From an uncultured Oscillospiraceae bacterium (GTDB lineage Bacteria; Bacillota; Clostridia; Oscillospirales; Oscillospiraceae): a stretch of 64,000 nt of DNA. Location: contig CANQYW010000004.1 in NCBI GenBank assembly GCA_947628185.1, positions 32,528-96,527 of the forward strand, in the 5' to 3' direction. This document shows, in pieces, positions 29,273 through 39,770 of this stretch (position 1 is its first letter; each line of letters starts with the position of its first letter). The notes below the pieces were generated by a model that was given only the letters and a program-made list of their open reading frames with translations, was not told the origin of the DNA and made no database searches. The position numbers and the translations under genes were made by a program.

Positions 29273-30733
29273 GTGAAATTATTCGGTAACAGCAAAAACG
29301 CGAAACATTCTGTGGGGCGCACTGAGCCCACGCCGTCGCGCGCTGACGATTGGCAGCCCGAGTCCGAGGACTGGGATATATCCGATATATCTATTGACTT
29401 CTCTGTCCCGGAGCCCTCAGACGGGGACCCGGAGGAGCATAGCACGTCGGAGCCCTTCTGGCATGATTTAGATGATCCCGTTCCCCCCGCCCGGCGGGAG
29501 ACGCCAGCGCGGGATGTTCGGAATGATCGGGATGAGCCGGAACCCCCGGCGCGGCGCGAGACGCCGGCCCCTCAGCCCGAGGCCCCAAAACGCCGCGAGA
29601 CGAGGCCGGAACCGGCGCCGCAGCCCGCAAGGCGCGAGCCTCCGGCGGAGCGGGCCCCCGAGAAACCCAAAAAGCCGAAGAAAGAGAAGCGCGGTGCCCT
29701 GCCGCTCATCGGCAAGATACTGGTAGTCATTATCTGCATACTCCTCGTCCTCATCGCCGCCTTTGCCGCCTGGTTTGTCACCCAGGTGAAACCGCCTGAG
29801 CACACAGCGGGTCCCAATGAGCCGCTGCAGGTACCGAACACCCCCACGGACACAAATGACCCCGCTCAGAATGTGGGCGACAGCACCGGCGACCCCTCCT
29901 CCACCGGCAGCAATGAGAGGCATAAATATACCTTCCTCGCCGTGGGCATGGACGACGGCAACGGCAACACCGACACCATAATGGTGGCCACCTTTGACAC
30001 GGACAACTACACCCTGGACGTCCTCTCCATACCCAGGGACACCCTGGCCTACGTCAACGGGAAGTCCCGCCGCGTGAACACTCTCTATGCCCTGGGGGGC
30101 GCTGACGGGATACTTGACGGTATCGCCGATATGGTGGGTTACAGGCCGGATTTTTACGGTATAATCAATCTGAACGCCTTTATAAAGCTCATTGACGGCA
30201 TTGGCGGCGTGGATTACTATGTCCAGCAGGATATGGACTACGACGACCCCGCCCAGGACCTCTCCATCCACTTCACAAAGGGTATGCACCACCTCTACGG
30301 CCAGGAGGCCATGGAGTTTTGCCGCTTTAGGAAGGGCTACGCGGACCAGGACATCGGCCGCATACACGCCCAGCAGGACTTCCTCCTCACCGCCGCCAAG
30401 CAGATACTGGAGGAGTCCGATGAGCTCACTATAACGACGCTCGTGAGCATATTCATGAACGACGTGAAGACCGACCTCACCGCCGGGGAGTGCACCTGGT
30501 TCGCCAAGGAGCTCCTGAAACTCGATTTTGAGAATATAAACTTCTACACCGTCCCCGGCAACTACAACGACTACATCGACGGCAACAACTATGTCACCAT
30601 CGACGTGGACGGACTGCTGGAGATAGTGAACGAGCATCTCAACCCCTTTGACGTCGACATAACCACCAGGAACCTGGACATCCGCACCAGGGACGCGGAC
30701 GGCGACGTCTATAACACCAGAGACAGATGGTGA
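29273..30733 (+). CDS. LytR-CpsA-Psr (LCP) family protein, first copy
   Basis: Attaches wall glycopolymers or polysaccharides to peptidoglycan outside the membrane. 486 residues: a long cytoplasmic head rich in Pro, Arg and Glu with RRETPA repeats (about 60-135), one membrane segment (about 148-168) and an extracellular LCP domain with the Asp/Arg-rich polyprenyl-phosphate site (DTIMVATF, SIPRDTLAYV, RVNTLYA, and CRFRKGYADQDIGR). GTG start at 29273. Its LCP domain is nearly identical to the next gene, so the two arose by tandem duplication. Confidence 0.9.
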   Translation: MKLFGNSKNAKHSVGRTEPTPSRADDWQPESEDWDISDISIDFSVPEPSDGDPEEHSTSEPFWHDLDDPVPPARRETPARDVRNDRDEPEPPARRETPAPQPEAPKRRETRPEPAPQPARREPPAERAPEKPKKPKKEKRGALPLIGKILVVIICILLVLIAAFAAWFVTQVKPPEHTAGPNEPLQVPNTPTDTNDPAQNVGDSTGDPSSTGSNERHKYTFLAVGMDDGNGNTDTIMVATFDTDNYTLDVLSIPRDTLAYVNGKSRRVNTLYALGGADGILDGIADMVGYRPDFYGIINLNAFIKLIDGIGGVDYYVQQDMDYDDPAQDLSIHFTKGMHHLYGQEAMEFCRFRKGYADQDIGRIHAQQDFLLTAAKQILEESDELTITTLVSIFMNDVKTDLTAGECTWFAKELLKLDFENINFYTVPGNYNDYIDGNNYVTIDVDGLLEIVNEHLNPFDVDITTRNLDIRTRDADGDVYNTRDRW

Positions 30734-30772
30734 CTCTTTTTCTCAGCACGAAAGGACAAGGGATAAGGATCA

Positions 30773-31951
30773 ATGAAACTATTCGGCAACAGCAATAAAT
30801 CGACCCATCACGGCAGTTCCAGCAGTTACGGCTCCACGGGGGACCGAGCCGGCGCGTCCTCCCACAGCGGTTCCTCATCACACCGCCGCCGCAGACGCGG
30901 GGGCGGCCTCCCACTCATAGGCAAGATCTTGATCGTCCTCATCGCCATACTCGTGGCTGTTCTCGCCGCCCTCGTGGTGTGGTACACCACCCAGGTGAAA
31001 CCTCCCGAGAGGGGCGGGGCGCTGAATGTCCCCACGATAACACCAAACAAACCGGCGGACACCACGCCGGAGGACAATAATATCCCCGCCGAGCCCACCG
31101 ACAGTGACACAGAGGACCCCGGTGAGCAGCGGGAGAGGAGCAAGTACACCTTCCTCGCGCTTGGTATGGACGACGGCAACGGCAACACCGACACCATAAT
31201 GGTGGCCACCTTTGACGCGGAGAACTACACCCTGGACGTCATATCCATCCCCAGGGACACCCTGGCGTATGTGGACGGCAAGTCAAGGCGCGTGAACACC
31301 CTCTACGCGCGCGGCGGAGCCGACGGCGCCCTTGACGGCATAGCGGACATGCTGGGCTACAGGCCGGATTTCTACGGAATAATCAAGCTCAACGCCTTTA
31401 TAAAGCTCATTGACGGCATCGGCGGCGTGGATTACTACGTCCAGCAGGATATGAATTACGACGACCCCGCCCAGGACCTCTCCATCCACTTCACCAAGGG
31501 TATGCACCACCTCTACGGCCAGGAGGCCATGGAGTTTTGCCGCTTTAGGAAAGGTTACGCCGACCAGGACATCGGCCGCATACACGCCCAGCAGGACTTC
31601 CTCCTCACGGCGGCAAAACAGATCCTTGAGGAGGCCGACGAGCTCACCATCACGACGCTCGTGGATATCTTCATGAACGACGTGAACACCGACCTCACCG
31701 TCGGCGAGTGCACCTGGTTCGCCAAGGAGCTCTTGAAACTCGACTTCGAGAACATCAACTTCTACACCGTCCCCGGAAACTACAATGACTACATCGACGG
31801 CAACAACTTTGTCACCATCGACGTCGACGGGCTGCTGGAGATAGTGAATGAGCATCTAAACCCCTTCGACGTTGATATAACCATCAGGAACCTGGACATC
31901 CGCACAAGGGATGAGGACGGCTACGCCTACAACACCAGGGACAGATGGTGA
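30773..31951 (+). CDS. LytR-CpsA-Psr (LCP) family protein, second copy
   Basis: 392 residues with the same plan as the previous gene: the start MKLFGNSN, a short Ser/His/Arg-rich cytoplasmic head, one membrane segment (about 45-68), a Pro/Thr/Asp linker and an LCP domain with the same motifs (SIPRDTLAYV, CRFRKGYADQDIGR). The two genes differ mainly in the head and the linker; the last ~270 residues match almost residue for residue. A 39-base gap separates them. rsfS follows after 33 bases. Confidence 0.9.
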   Translation: MKLFGNSNKSTHHGSSSSYGSTGDRAGASSHSGSSSHRRRRRGGGLPLIGKILIVLIAILVAVLAALVVWYTTQVKPPERGGALNVPTITPNKPADTTPEDNNIPAEPTDSDTEDPGEQRERSKYTFLALGMDDGNGNTDTIMVATFDAENYTLDVISIPRDTLAYVDGKSRRVNTLYARGGADGALDGIADMLGYRPDFYGIIKLNAFIKLIDGIGGVDYYVQQDMNYDDPAQDLSIHFTKGMHHLYGQEAMEFCRFRKGYADQDIGRIHAQQDFLLTAAKQILEEADELTITTLVDIFMNDVNTDLTVGECTWFAKELLKLDFENINFYTVPGNYNDYIDGNNFVTIDVDGLLEIVNEHLNPFDVDITIRNLDIRTRDEDGYAYNTRDRW

Positions 31952-31984
31952 CCCCCGCGAAATAAAATTATACGGAGGATTGCT

Positions 31985-32341
31985 ATGTTGACACCTAAAG
32001 AGATGACGGACATCGCGGTCAAGACGCTGGACGCCAAGAAGGCCGAGAACATCAAGGTACTTGAGACGGGGGATGTCACCGTCCTTGCGGACTACTTCGT
32101 CATATGCACCGCCACCTCCACCACCCACATCAAGACCCTCAGCGACGAGGTGGACAAGGCCCTGTCAGAGCAGGGCGAGCCGGCCATCCGCACCGAGGGC
32201 TACCGCGGAGGCGGTTGGGTGCTGGTGGATTTCGGGTGCCTTGTGGTACACATTTTCACCGACGAGACCAGGAAGTTCTACAACCTTGAGCACCTTTGGG
32301 GCGACGCGCCCGAGGTGGATATAAGCAAACTTTTGACCTGA
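31985..32341 (+). CDS. rsfS: ribosomal silencing factor RsfS
   Basis: Binds L14 on the large subunit and blocks joining of subunits in starvation. 118 residues, of normal family type: VLADYFVICTATSTTHIKTL, EGYRGGGWVLVDFGCLVVHIF and FYNLEHLWGDAPEV. TACGGAGGA lies before ATG 31985. Placed between LCP and leuS, near nadD, as usual. Confidence 0.95.
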   Translation: MLTPKEMTDIAVKTLDAKKAENIKVLETGDVTVLADYFVICTATSTTHIKTLSDEVDKALSEQGEPAIRTEGYRGGGWVLVDFGCLVVHIFTDETRKFYNLEHLWGDAPEVDISKLLT

Positions 32342-32357
32342 CTGGAAGTGACCTCAA

Positions 32358-34892
32358 ATGAAGTACGATTTCACAGCGATAGAGAAGAAGTGGCATGATA
32401 TCTGGGAGGAGGAGCGGCCCTTCAGGGCGGTGACCGGCGACGATAGGCCAAAGTTCTACGGCCTCGTTGAGTTCCCGTACCCCTCCGGCGACGGTCTGCA
32501 CGTGGGGCACCCCAGGCCCTACACCGCCATGGATATCATCGCCCGCAAAAAGAGGATGGAGGGCTACAATGTCCTCTTCCCGATAGGCTTTGACGCCTTC
32601 GGCCTGCCCACTGAGAACTTCGCGATAAAAAATCACGTCCATCCCCACGACGTCACCAAGAAGAACATCGCCAGGTTCACGGAGCAGCTGAAGATGCTGG
32701 GCTACTCATTCGACTGGGACAGGGTGGTGGACACCACCGACCCCGAGTACTACAAGTGGACCCAGTGGATATTCCTACAGATGTTCAAGAAGGGCCTCGC
32801 CTACAAGGCCAAGATGCCCGTGAACTGGTGCACCTCCTGCAAGTGCGTCCTCGCCAACGAGGAGGTCGTAAACGGCGTCTGCGAGCGCTGCGGCAGCGAG
32901 GTCATACGCCTTGAGAAGAGCCAGTGGATGCTGAAGATCACCGCCTACGCCCAGAGGCTCTTGGATGACCTTGACGAGGTGGACTTCATCGACCGCGTCA
33001 AGACTCAGCAGCGCAACTGGATAGGCCGCTCCGTCGGCGCGGAGGCGGATTTTGACACCACCGAGGGCGACAAGCTCCGCATCTTCACCACGCGCCCTGA
33101 CACCATGTTCGGCGCCACCTATATGGTGATATCGCCGGAGCACAGCATATTGGAGAAGTGGGCGCCCAAGTGCGAGAACATAGAGGAGATAAGGGCCTAC
33201 CAGTTGGCCGCCTCCAAAAAATCAGACTTCGAGCGCACAGAAGTTGCGAAGGACAAGACGGGCGTTGAGATACACGGTATCCGCGCCATAAACCCCGCGA
33301 CGGGCCGCGAGATACCCATCTTCATCTCCGATTACGTCCTCGCCACATACGGCACCGGCGCAATTATGGCCGTCCCCGCCCACGACGAGCGCGACTGGGA
33401 TTTCGCCAAGAAGTTCTCTCTGCCGATAATTGAGGTCGTGAAGGGCGGCGACGTCCAGAAGGCCGCCTTCACCGACTGCGAGACGGGCGTCATGGTGAAC
33501 TCCGGGTTCCTCGACGGGCTCAGCGTCGAGGACGCGAAGAAGAAGATCACCGCGTGGCTAACGGAGAAGGGGATAGGGCAGGAGAAGGTAAACTTCAAGC
33601 TCCGGGACTGGGTGTTCTCCCGTCAGCGCTACTGGGGCGAGCCCATACCCATCGTCCACTGCGATAAGTGCGGTTACGTCCCCGTGCCTGAGTCCGAGCT
33701 CCCCCTGACGCTCCCGGATGTGGAGAACTATGAGCCCACCGACGACGGCGAGAGCCCCATATCCAAGATGACCGACTGGGTCAACACCACCTGTCCCCAC
33801 TGCGGTGGCCCCGCAAAACGGGAGACCGACACGATGCCACAGTGGGCCGGTTCCAGCTGGTACTTCCTCAGATATATGGACCCCCACAACCACGATGAGC
33901 TGGCCTCCAAGGAGGCCCTTGACTACTGGTCGCCCGTGGACTGGTACAACGGCGGCATGGAGCACACGACGCTCCACCTGCTCTACAGCCGTTTCTGGCA
34001 CAAGTTCCTCTATGACATAGGCGTCGTCCCCACGAAGGAGCCCTACAAGAAACGCACCAGCCACGGCATGATACTGGGCCTCAACCCCCACTGCTACGCC
34101 AACCTCTCCGACGAGGAGCTGGAAAAACTGCTGGCGGAGCACGGCGACGAGGCGGGGGTGAAGAAGTTCCTCTATGAGAAATACGGGGAGATGTCCACCC
34201 ACCCGATAGTCAAGATGTCAAAGTCGCTGGGGAACGTGGTGAATCCCGACGACGTGGTAAAGACGTACGGAGCCGACACCCTGAGGACTTACATCATGTT
34301 CCTCGGGGACTTCGAGAAGGCCGCACCCTGGCAGGATAACGCCGTCAAGGGCTGCAAGAGGTTCCTGGACCGCATCTGGAATATGGCCGAGGTCCGCAAG
34401 GACGGGGACGAGAGCTACTCCCATAAGAACGAGGCCGCCGTACACCGCACCATAAAGAAGGTGGGCGACGATATCGACGGCATGAAGTTCAACACCGCCA
34501 TAGCGGCCCTCATGGCGCTGGTCAACGAATTCAGCAATAATCCCCCGTCGAGAGGGGACATAAAGGCGCTGCTCCTGATGCTCTCGCCCTTTGCCCCCCA
34601 CATAGCGGAGGAACTCTGGGAGCTCCAGGGCTTTGAGGGCAGGGCGGCGTCCTCGCCGTGGCCCCAGTACGACGAGTCAAAGATGGTGGCAAACGAGAAG
34701 GAGATAGCCATCCAGGTGAACGGCAAGCTGCGCTGCACGGCCGTGGTGCCCTTCGACGCGCCGGACGACGTCGTCCTCGATATAGTCAAGTCCCAGGAGA
34801 AGATTGCCAGGGCTCTTGAGGGTATGACGCTCGTGAAGACCATCGTCGTAAAAAACAAGCTTGTCAACCTAATAATAAAGCCCCTAAAATAA
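32358..34892 (+). CDS. leuS: leucyl-tRNA synthetase
   Basis: 844 residues, class Ia synthetase. The HIGH-type box is HVGH at 48-51 and the KMSKS box begins at residue 619. Between them are a zinc-like Cys cluster ([14 protein letters not shown]...CERCG), the editing domain ([27 protein letters not shown]) and the WYNGGMEH region. The last domain binds the anticodon side. The end IKPLK is complete. A strong rpsU promoter begins 10 bases after its stop. Confidence 0.97.
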   Translation: MKYDFTAIEKKWHDIWEEERPFRAVTGDDRPKFYGLVEFPYPSGDGLHVGHPRPYTAMDIIARKKRMEGYNVLFPIGFDAFGLPTENFAIKNHVHPHDVTKKNIARFTEQLKMLGYSFDWDRVVDTTDPEYYKWTQWIFLQMFKKGLAYKAKMPVNWCTSCKCVLANEEVVNGVCERCGSEVIRLEKSQWMLKITAYAQRLLDDLDEVDFIDRVKTQQRNWIGRSVGAEADFDTTEGDKLRIFTTRPDTMFGATYMVISPEHSILEKWAPKCENIEEIRAYQLAASKKSDFERTEVAKDKTGVEIHGIRAINPATGREIPIFISDYVLATYGTGAIMAVPAHDERDWDFAKKFSLPIIEVVKGGDVQKAAFTDCETGVMVNSGFLDGLSVEDAKKKITAWLTEKGIGQEKVNFKLRDWVFSRQRYWGEPIPIVHCDKCGYVPVPESELPLTLPDVENYEPTDDGESPISKMTDWVNTTCPHCGGPAKRETDTMPQWAGSSWYFLRYMDPHNHDELASKEALDYWSPVDWYNGGMEHTTLHLLYSRFWHKFLYDIGVVPTKEPYKKRTSHGMILGLNPHCYANLSDEELEKLLAEHGDEAGVKKFLYEKYGEMSTHPIVKMSKSLGNVVNPDDVVKTYGADTLRTYIMFLGDFEKAAPWQDNAVKGCKRFLDRIWNMAEVRKDGDESYSHKNEAAVHRTIKKVGDDIDGMKFNTAIAALMALVNEFSNNPPSRGDIKALLLMLSPFAPHIAEELWELQGFEGRAASSPWPQYDESKMVANEKEIAIQVNGKLRCTAVVPFDAPDDVVLDIVKSQEKIARALEGMTLVKTIVVKNKLVNLIIKPLK

Positions 34893-34901
34893 CAAAAGTT
34901 A

Positions 34902-34930
34902 TTGACATTTTCGCTAAACCAAATTATAAT
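34902..34930 (+). promoter_or_regulatory. consensus sigma-A promoter of rpsU
   Basis: A perfect promoter: TTGACA (34902-34907), 17 bases, TATAAT (34925-34930). It leaves a leader of about 90 bases before rpsU. Confidence 0.93.
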
Positions 34931-35029
34931 AATCATGCTGGTTTGCTACGGCAACGTCAGTGTCACGTCTCCCAGGCGGGGGACCAAGCAGAAAGCGCAG
35001 TCAGCGTATGTCGGAGGGAGGGGAAATAG

Positions 35030-35215
35030 ATGTCAGAAGTCCACGTGAAGGAAAATGAGTCGCTGGACAGTGCGCTGAAGAGATTCAAGCGCAACTGTGC
35101 AAAGGCGGGCGTTCTCTCCGACCTTAGGAAGAAGGAGTACTACCAGAGTCCTAGTGTCAAGCGCCGTAAGAAGTCTGAGGCTGCTCGCAAGAACAAAAAC
35201 AAGAGGTATTATTGA
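35030..35215 (+). CDS. rpsU: ribosomal protein S21
   Basis: 61 residues, very basic, with [20 protein letters not shown] and the clostridial ending NKNKRYY. S21 sits near the anti-Shine-Dalgarno end of 16S rRNA. GGAGGGAGGGG precedes the ATG. It has its own consensus promoter and a terminator, so it is a one-gene unit. Confidence 0.96.
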   Translation: MSEVHVKENESLDSALKRFKRNCAKAGVLSDLRKKEYYQSPSVKRRKKSEAARKNKNKRYY

Positions 35216-35223
35216 TTTCGATT

Positions 35224-35253
35224 CAATCCGGCTTTCTGTGTAAAGCCGGATTG
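35224..35253 (+). terminator. hairpin after rpsU
   Basis: A perfect 12-bp stem CAATCCGGCTTT / AAAGCCGGATTG with a 6-base loop. The following AGTTATATT is a poor U tract. A second short hairpin TTGGCGG / CCGCCAA at 35261-35277 is followed by ATTTT. Confidence 0.65.
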
Positions 35254-35349
35254 AGTTATATTGGCGGGCCCCGCCAAATTTTGGCCGCTGGACGAGTAAG
35301 TCCGCGGCGAACTCCGTAGATCAAATTTTGAGTGAGGAAGAGTGTGAGC

Positions 35350-36897
35350 ATGAAGAGAGAAAAAGTTTTAGTCATTGATTTTGGCGGTCAGTATAACCAG
35401 CTCATCGCGCGCAGGGTCCGCGAGTGCAGCGTCTACTGTGAGGTGGTGCCCTACACGACCCCCATCGAGAAGGTCGCCGCCATGGAGCCCATCGGCCTTA
35501 TATTTACAGGCGGGCCGGGGAGCGTCTATGACCCCGAGTCCCCCCAGGCGGACCCAGAGTTATTCAAACTGGGAGTGCCGATACTGGGCATATGCTACGG
35601 CTGCCAGCTCCTGGCCCAGAACCTCGGCGGCTCCGTCACAGCGGCTGTGGAGGACACCGCCAGGGAGTACGGCAAGACGGTGACATACTATGACACCTCC
35701 TGCAAGCTCTTCCACGGCCTCCCCGAGAGCGGCATAAGCTGGATGAGCCACGGCGATTATATGGAGCGCACACCGGATAGTTTCAGCCTGGTGGCCCACA
35801 CGGACGCCTGCCCGAATGTGGCGATATGCGATGAGACCCGGGGCTTTTACGGCGTCCAGTTCCACCCGGAGGTCAATCACACCGAGAACGGCTCTAAGAT
35901 GATCAGGAACTTCCTCTATGAGGTCTGCGGAGCCCGGGGCGACTGGACCATGGGCGACTACAAGGAGATAGCGATAAACAATATCCGCGAAAAGGTGGGG
36001 GACGGCAAGGTCCTTCTGGCGCTCTCAGGCGGCGTTGACTCCTCCGTGGCGGCGGCTCTCGTGGCGGAGGCGGTGGGCAGTCAGCTGACCTGCGTGTTTG
36101 TGGACCACGGCCTCATGCGCCTAAACGAGGGCGACGAGGTTGAGGCGGCCTTCAGGAAGTGGGATATAAACTTCGTGCGCGTGAACGCGGAGGACATATT
36201 CCTTTCAAAGCTCGCGGGAGTATCCGACCCGGAAGAGAAACGTATGATAATCGGCGAGGAGTTCATCCGTGTTTTTGAGGCGGAGGCCAAAAAAATCGGC
36301 AGTGTGGACTTCCTGGTCCAGGGCACCATCTACCCGGACGTCATAGAGTCTGGTTCCGGCAAGGCCGGCGCCGCCGTCATAAAGAGCCACCACAACGTGG
36401 GCGGTCTGCCGGAGCATGTGGACTTTAGGGAGATAATCGAGCCCCTGCGTATGCTGTTTAAGGACGAAGTCCGCGCTCTCGGCCGGGAGTTGGGCCTCCC
36501 GGAGTACCTTGTCATGCGCCAGCCCTTCCCGGGCCCGGGATTGGCCATCAGGGTGATAGGGGAGATTACAAGGGAAAAGCTTGATATCCTCCGCATCGCC
36601 GATTACATATTCCGCCAGGAGATCGCAAAGGCCGGCTTGGAGAGCACGATGGACCAGTATTTTGCCGTCCTCACGAACATGCGCTCCGTGGGCGTGATGG
36701 GCGACGGCCGCACGTACGACTACACAGTCGCCCTGAGGAGCGTGACGACCTCCGACTTCATGACCGCCGACTGGACCCGCATACCCTATGAAGTCCTCGA
36801 CCGCGTCAGCGTCAGGATAGTCAACGAGGTCCCCAACGTCAACCGGATAGTGTATGACATAACCAGCAAACCCCCCGCGACTATTGAGTGGGAGTGA
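35350..36897 (+). CDS. guaA: GMP synthase (glutamine-hydrolysing)
   Basis: Makes GMP from XMP. 515 residues: class I glutamine amidotransferase ([10 protein letters not shown] with the catalytic Cys; [11 protein letters not shown] with the His-x-Glu), ATP pyrophosphatase domain with the P-loop LSGGVDSS, and the C-terminal dimer domain ending PPATIEWE. I chose ATG 35350 ([15 protein letters not shown]) behind GAGGAAG; an in-frame GTG at 35332 is less likely. I looked for a purine riboswitch upstream and saw none. Confidence 0.96.
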   Translation: MKREKVLVIDFGGQYNQLIARRVRECSVYCEVVPYTTPIEKVAAMEPIGLIFTGGPGSVYDPESPQADPELFKLGVPILGICYGCQLLAQNLGGSVTAAVEDTAREYGKTVTYYDTSCKLFHGLPESGISWMSHGDYMERTPDSFSLVAHTDACPNVAICDETRGFYGVQFHPEVNHTENGSKMIRNFLYEVCGARGDWTMGDYKEIAINNIREKVGDGKVLLALSGGVDSSVAAALVAEAVGSQLTCVFVDHGLMRLNEGDEVEAAFRKWDINFVRVNAEDIFLSKLAGVSDPEEKRMIIGEEFIRVFEAEAKKIGSVDFLVQGTIYPDVIESGSGKAGAAVIKSHHNVGGLPEHVDFREIIEPLRMLFKDEVRALGRELGLPEYLVMRQPFPGPGLAIRVIGEITREKLDILRIADYIFRQEIAKAGLESTMDQYFAVLTNMRSVGVMGDGRTYDYTVALRSVTTSDFMTADWTRIPYEVLDRVSVRIVNEVPNVNRIVYDITSKPPATIEWE

Positions 36898-36944
36898 TTC
36901 TTTCGGAGTCTTCGCCGCTCATAATGATTTTGCCGTGCAATCAG

Positions 36945-36981
36945 AGCCCTTGCCGGAGATAGTACCGGTAAGGGCTTTCTT
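36945..36981 (+). terminator. intrinsic terminator after guaA
   Basis: AGCCCTTGCCGG and CCGGTAAGGGCT form a 12-bp stem with one G-T pair, then TTTCTT. It marks the end of the housekeeping run before the accessory block. Confidence 0.8.
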
Positions 36982-37051
36982 GGGCATAACAAGAGAAGTT
37001 GCATCTAAGCACAAAAGCAAAAAATGGGCGGCTGGTTGAGGAGATAGAGCC

Positions 37052-37576
37052 ATGGTCTATTATGATAAAAACGGGATTGTGATTCGAGATTTGCAGCAGA
37101 GCGATGTACAAATCATCACGGATGAGGAAATCGCGCAGGGTTGGCAGGCGACAATAGAGAAATACGAAATGCGGCTGAGACACCAGGCCGAGGGCAAATC
37201 CATCTCTTTAGTCGCAGAATGGAATGGCAATATTGCCGGGTATGTGAACGTTTATCCCGATTCTAAGTGGGGCGCGTTCGCAAATCGGGGCTATGCGGAG
37301 ATCGTTGACTTCGGCGTTCTGGAGAAGTACAGGCACAGGGGAATCGGCAGCAAGCTCATGGATATTGCGGAACAAATCGCGTTCTCTTATTCGGATGTGA
37401 TATACCTCGGAGTGGGACTGCACAGCGGTTATGGAAACGCACAGAGAATGTACATAAAGCGGGGATACATTCCGGACGGGAGCGGCGTCTGGTATAAAGA
37501 TCAGGTCTGTGAGCCGTATAGTGATTGCCGTAATGACGATGATCTTGTATTGTATCTGTCGAAGCATATAAAGTAA
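37052..37576 (+). CDS. GNAT-family N-acetyltransferase
   Basis: 174 residues. The acetyl-CoA fold is seen in VDFGVLEKYRHRGIGSKLMDIAE (the Arg/Gln-x-x-Gly-x-Gly/Ala loop) and in GNAQRMYIKRGYIPDGSGVWYKD. The start IRDLQQSDVQIITDEEIAQGWQA recurs in clostridial acetyltransferases of unknown substrate. GAGGAGATAG precedes ATG 37052. Base use is less GC-rich than in the core genes, and it begins the accessory block. The substrate cannot be told. Confidence 0.85.
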   Translation: MVYYDKNGIVIRDLQQSDVQIITDEEIAQGWQATIEKYEMRLRHQAEGKSISLVAEWNGNIAGYVNVYPDSKWGAFANRGYAEIVDFGVLEKYRHRGIGSKLMDIAEQIAFSYSDVIYLGVGLHSGYGNAQRMYIKRGYIPDGSGVWYKDQVCEPYSDCRNDDDLVLYLSKHIK

Positions 37577-37630
37577 CTTCCTGTTTATCGGGAAACAGAG
37601 AGAAAATCATAGTTTGGCGGAGGGTATCTT

Positions 37631-38155
37631 GTGGGAACAGGAATTATTATATGCGGATTAAATGGTGCAGGAAAAAGCACTATGGGCAAAGCTTTGGCAA
37701 AATAGTTGGGTGTCTGTTTTATTGATATTGAGGATTTGTATTTTCCAAAGACAGACCCTCATTATACTTATGTTTCTCCACGCACCCGCAAAGAAGTTGA
37801 GCAGCTTCATCATAGTGAGATTAACGCGCATAAAGATTTTGTCCTTGTTTCTGTAAAAGGCGATTACGGAGAGAATATTCGCCCGTTTTTCAGGTATGCC
37901 GTTTTAATTGATGTTCCGAAAGATATTCGATTGAAACGAGTTAAAGAACGCTCTTTTCATAAATTTGGCAATAGAATGTTGCCCGGTGGGGACTTATACG
38001 AGCAGGAAGGAAAATTTTTTAACTTTGTTAAATTCCGAGCTGAGAATACGGTTGAAGTATGGGTACAATCGCTTGCCTGTCCTGTTATACGAGTAGATGG
38101 AACGAGGCCTATTGAAGAAAATGTGAGATTGATTATAGAACGGATGCGAAACTAA
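37631..38155 (+). pseudogene. AAA/P-loop kinase-like gene broken by an amber codon
   Basis: From GTG 37631, with GGAGGG at 37618-37623, the frame encodes an intact Walker A (GLNGAGKST), reaches TAG at 37703-37705, and continues in the same frame with no other break to TAA at 38153-38155. Past the stop the protein reads FIDIEDLYFPKTDP, then VKGDYGENIRP and a nucleoside-kinase-like end. This is one small ATPase of ~174 residues interrupted by one nonsense change where relatives would be expected to have a sense codon. A TTG at 37706 could restart translation, but without the P-loop. Recent decay or a sequencing error are the simplest reasons. Confidence 0.75.
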
Positions 38156-38205
38156 AGTCCCGTTTGTTGAGAAGTGAATTGAAACTAAAAGGAGAGGGAG
38201 ACACC

Positions 38206-38973
38206 GTGCAATGTAACTGGTTTACCGTTGAAAAAATAGACGCTCAAACATTTGTAATTAGCGAGTATAAGCATTGGGAGGAGACTCATTGTTACTTGCT
38301 CTGCGGGACAGAGAAAGCGGTTTTGATCGACACCGGTTTAGGTGTTGCAAATATCAAAGAAGTTGTCGATAATTTGACGAAATTACCCGTCACCGTTATT
38401 ACGACCCATGTACATTGGGATCACATTGGCGGGCACAGGTATTTCCCGGATTTCGCCGTACACGAAGATGAAGTAACTTGGATATCCCAGCAGTTTCCCA
38501 TTCCGCTGCAAGTAGTCAAGAAGAATTTAGCGCTAAAACCCTGTGATTTTCCCGCCGGTTTTTGTTTGGATGATTATCAAATTTTCAAAGGAAGCCCCTC
38601 AAGCGTGCTGCACGACGGCGACTTCATAGAATTAGGTAATCGAACGCTGCAAGTCATTCACACGCCCGGTCATTCGCCCGGACACTGTTGTTTCTATGAA
38701 CAGGATAGAGGGTGGTTATATTCGGGGGATTTGATCTATCAAGGATGCTTGGATGCCTTTTATCCAACTACCGACCCGCTGGCGTTTATGCACTCCGTCC
38801 AAAGGGTGAAAGCGCTTGATCTGCAACGAATATTTCCGGCACATCATTCGCTGGATGTTCCTGTTTCGCTGGCTTGTGAAATTGCGGACGCTTTTGAATC
38901 CCTGTATCGACAGGGTAAACTGCGACAGGGCAACGGTATATTTGATTTTGGAGGATTCCAGATACATATTTAA
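38206..38973 (+). CDS. metallo-beta-lactamase-fold hydrolase
   Basis: 255 residues from GTG 38206, which follows AAAAGGAGAGGGAG; an in-frame TTG at 38164 is a weaker start. The metal motif THVHWDHIGGH (residues ~65-75) is complete, with the later His of HTPGHSPGH, the Asp of YSGDLIY and the His of FPAHH, so both metal sites look intact. Members hydrolyse thioesters, lactones, phosphodiesters and so on; no substrate can be assigned. It lies 50 bases after the broken kinase gene in the low-GC block. Confidence 0.85.
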   Translation: MQCNWFTVEKIDAQTFVISEYKHWEETHCYLLCGTEKAVLIDTGLGVANIKEVVDNLTKLPVTVITTHVHWDHIGGHRYFPDFAVHEDEVTWISQQFPIPLQVVKKNLALKPCDFPAGFCLDDYQIFKGSPSSVLHDGDFIELGNRTLQVIHTPGHSPGHCCFYEQDRGWLYSGDLIYQGCLDAFYPTTDPLAFMHSVQRVKALDLQRIFPAHHSLDVPVSLACEIADAFESLYRQGKLRQGNGIFDFGGFQIHI

Positions 38974-39096
38974 GCCGGTAATTTGTATCGAGTTTTCACC
39001 CACTCAACCAGCGGTAGAGCCGCGAAATCAACTATCGGTTCGTGTTCATCCACATCCATTTCGGATATACTGGAGTCACGAGAGGGGGCGCCCAAC

Positions 39097-39726
39097 ATGG
39101 ATCAAATCAAAATTGGAAAATTCATAGCGTCATGCAGAAAAGAACAAGGCATGACCCAAGCCGCGCTGGCCGAGAAACTTGGTGTCAGCAACAGGGCGGT
39201 CTCAAAATGGGAGACGGGAAACGCGATGCCCGATTCCGGGCTCATGCTTGAGTTATGTGACCTTCTGAAAATCAATGCCAATGAACTCTTGTCGGGCGAA
39301 CACATCACTATGGAGAGCTATCGTACAAAATCCGAAGAGCTTATTCTTAACTTAAAAGCCGAGAATGAAAACTACGCAAAAAGGCTTTTGCGTACTGAAA
39401 TTTATTTTTTAGTAATCGGTGTAGTTGCGAGTCTCATCATGATAATAGCCGCGGTGATCATAGCCTTGAAAAACGGCGACGGCGATCCGCTTGCCGCTGC
39501 TTTGATTGTACTCGGATGTGTGATTGTGGTGACTGCCGGTTTTATAGGGCTTGGTATTGAGGTGAAAACGGGGTATTACAAGTGCGCTGAATGCGGCCAT
39601 GTATATAAGCCATCTTCTCTCTTAAAAACAGCTCTTGCAATACACATGAACAGCACACGTTACATGAAGTGTCCAAAATGCGGAAAACGAGGTTGGCAGA
39701 GAAAAGTGCTGACTAAGGGGGAGTAA
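39097..39726 (+). CDS. XRE regulator with two membrane segments and zinc ribbon
   Basis: 209 residues from ATG 39097 behind GAGAGGGGGCG. The Cro/CI-type helix-turn-helix is at 6-60 (TQAALAEKLGVSNRAVSKWETG). A short helix leads to two membrane segments (about 103-125 and 134-156) and then a four-Cys zinc ribbon, CAECG and CPKCG, at the end. It is thus a membrane-bound DNA-binding protein that may sense something at or in the membrane. Its neighbour downstream is the two-TIR gene, which has its own promoter. The target is unknown. Confidence 0.8.
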   Translation: MDQIKIGKFIASCRKEQGMTQAALAEKLGVSNRAVSKWETGNAMPDSGLMLELCDLLKINANELLSGEHITMESYRTKSEELILNLKAENENYAKRLLRTEIYFLVIGVVASLIMIIAAVIIALKNGDGDPLAAALIVLGCVIVVTAGFIGLGIEVKTGYYKCAECGHVYKPSSLLKTALAIHMNSTRYMKCPKCGKRGWQRKVLTKGE

Positions 39727-39770
39727 ATTTTTGTGGTGACACTCTGCCCGTCATGAGTTTGAAAGTCGTC

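Noticed and set aside
35254..35349. Purine riboswitch before guaA
   Set aside because: The gap is too short and lacks the conserved purine-aptamer loops; only short hairpins are seen.
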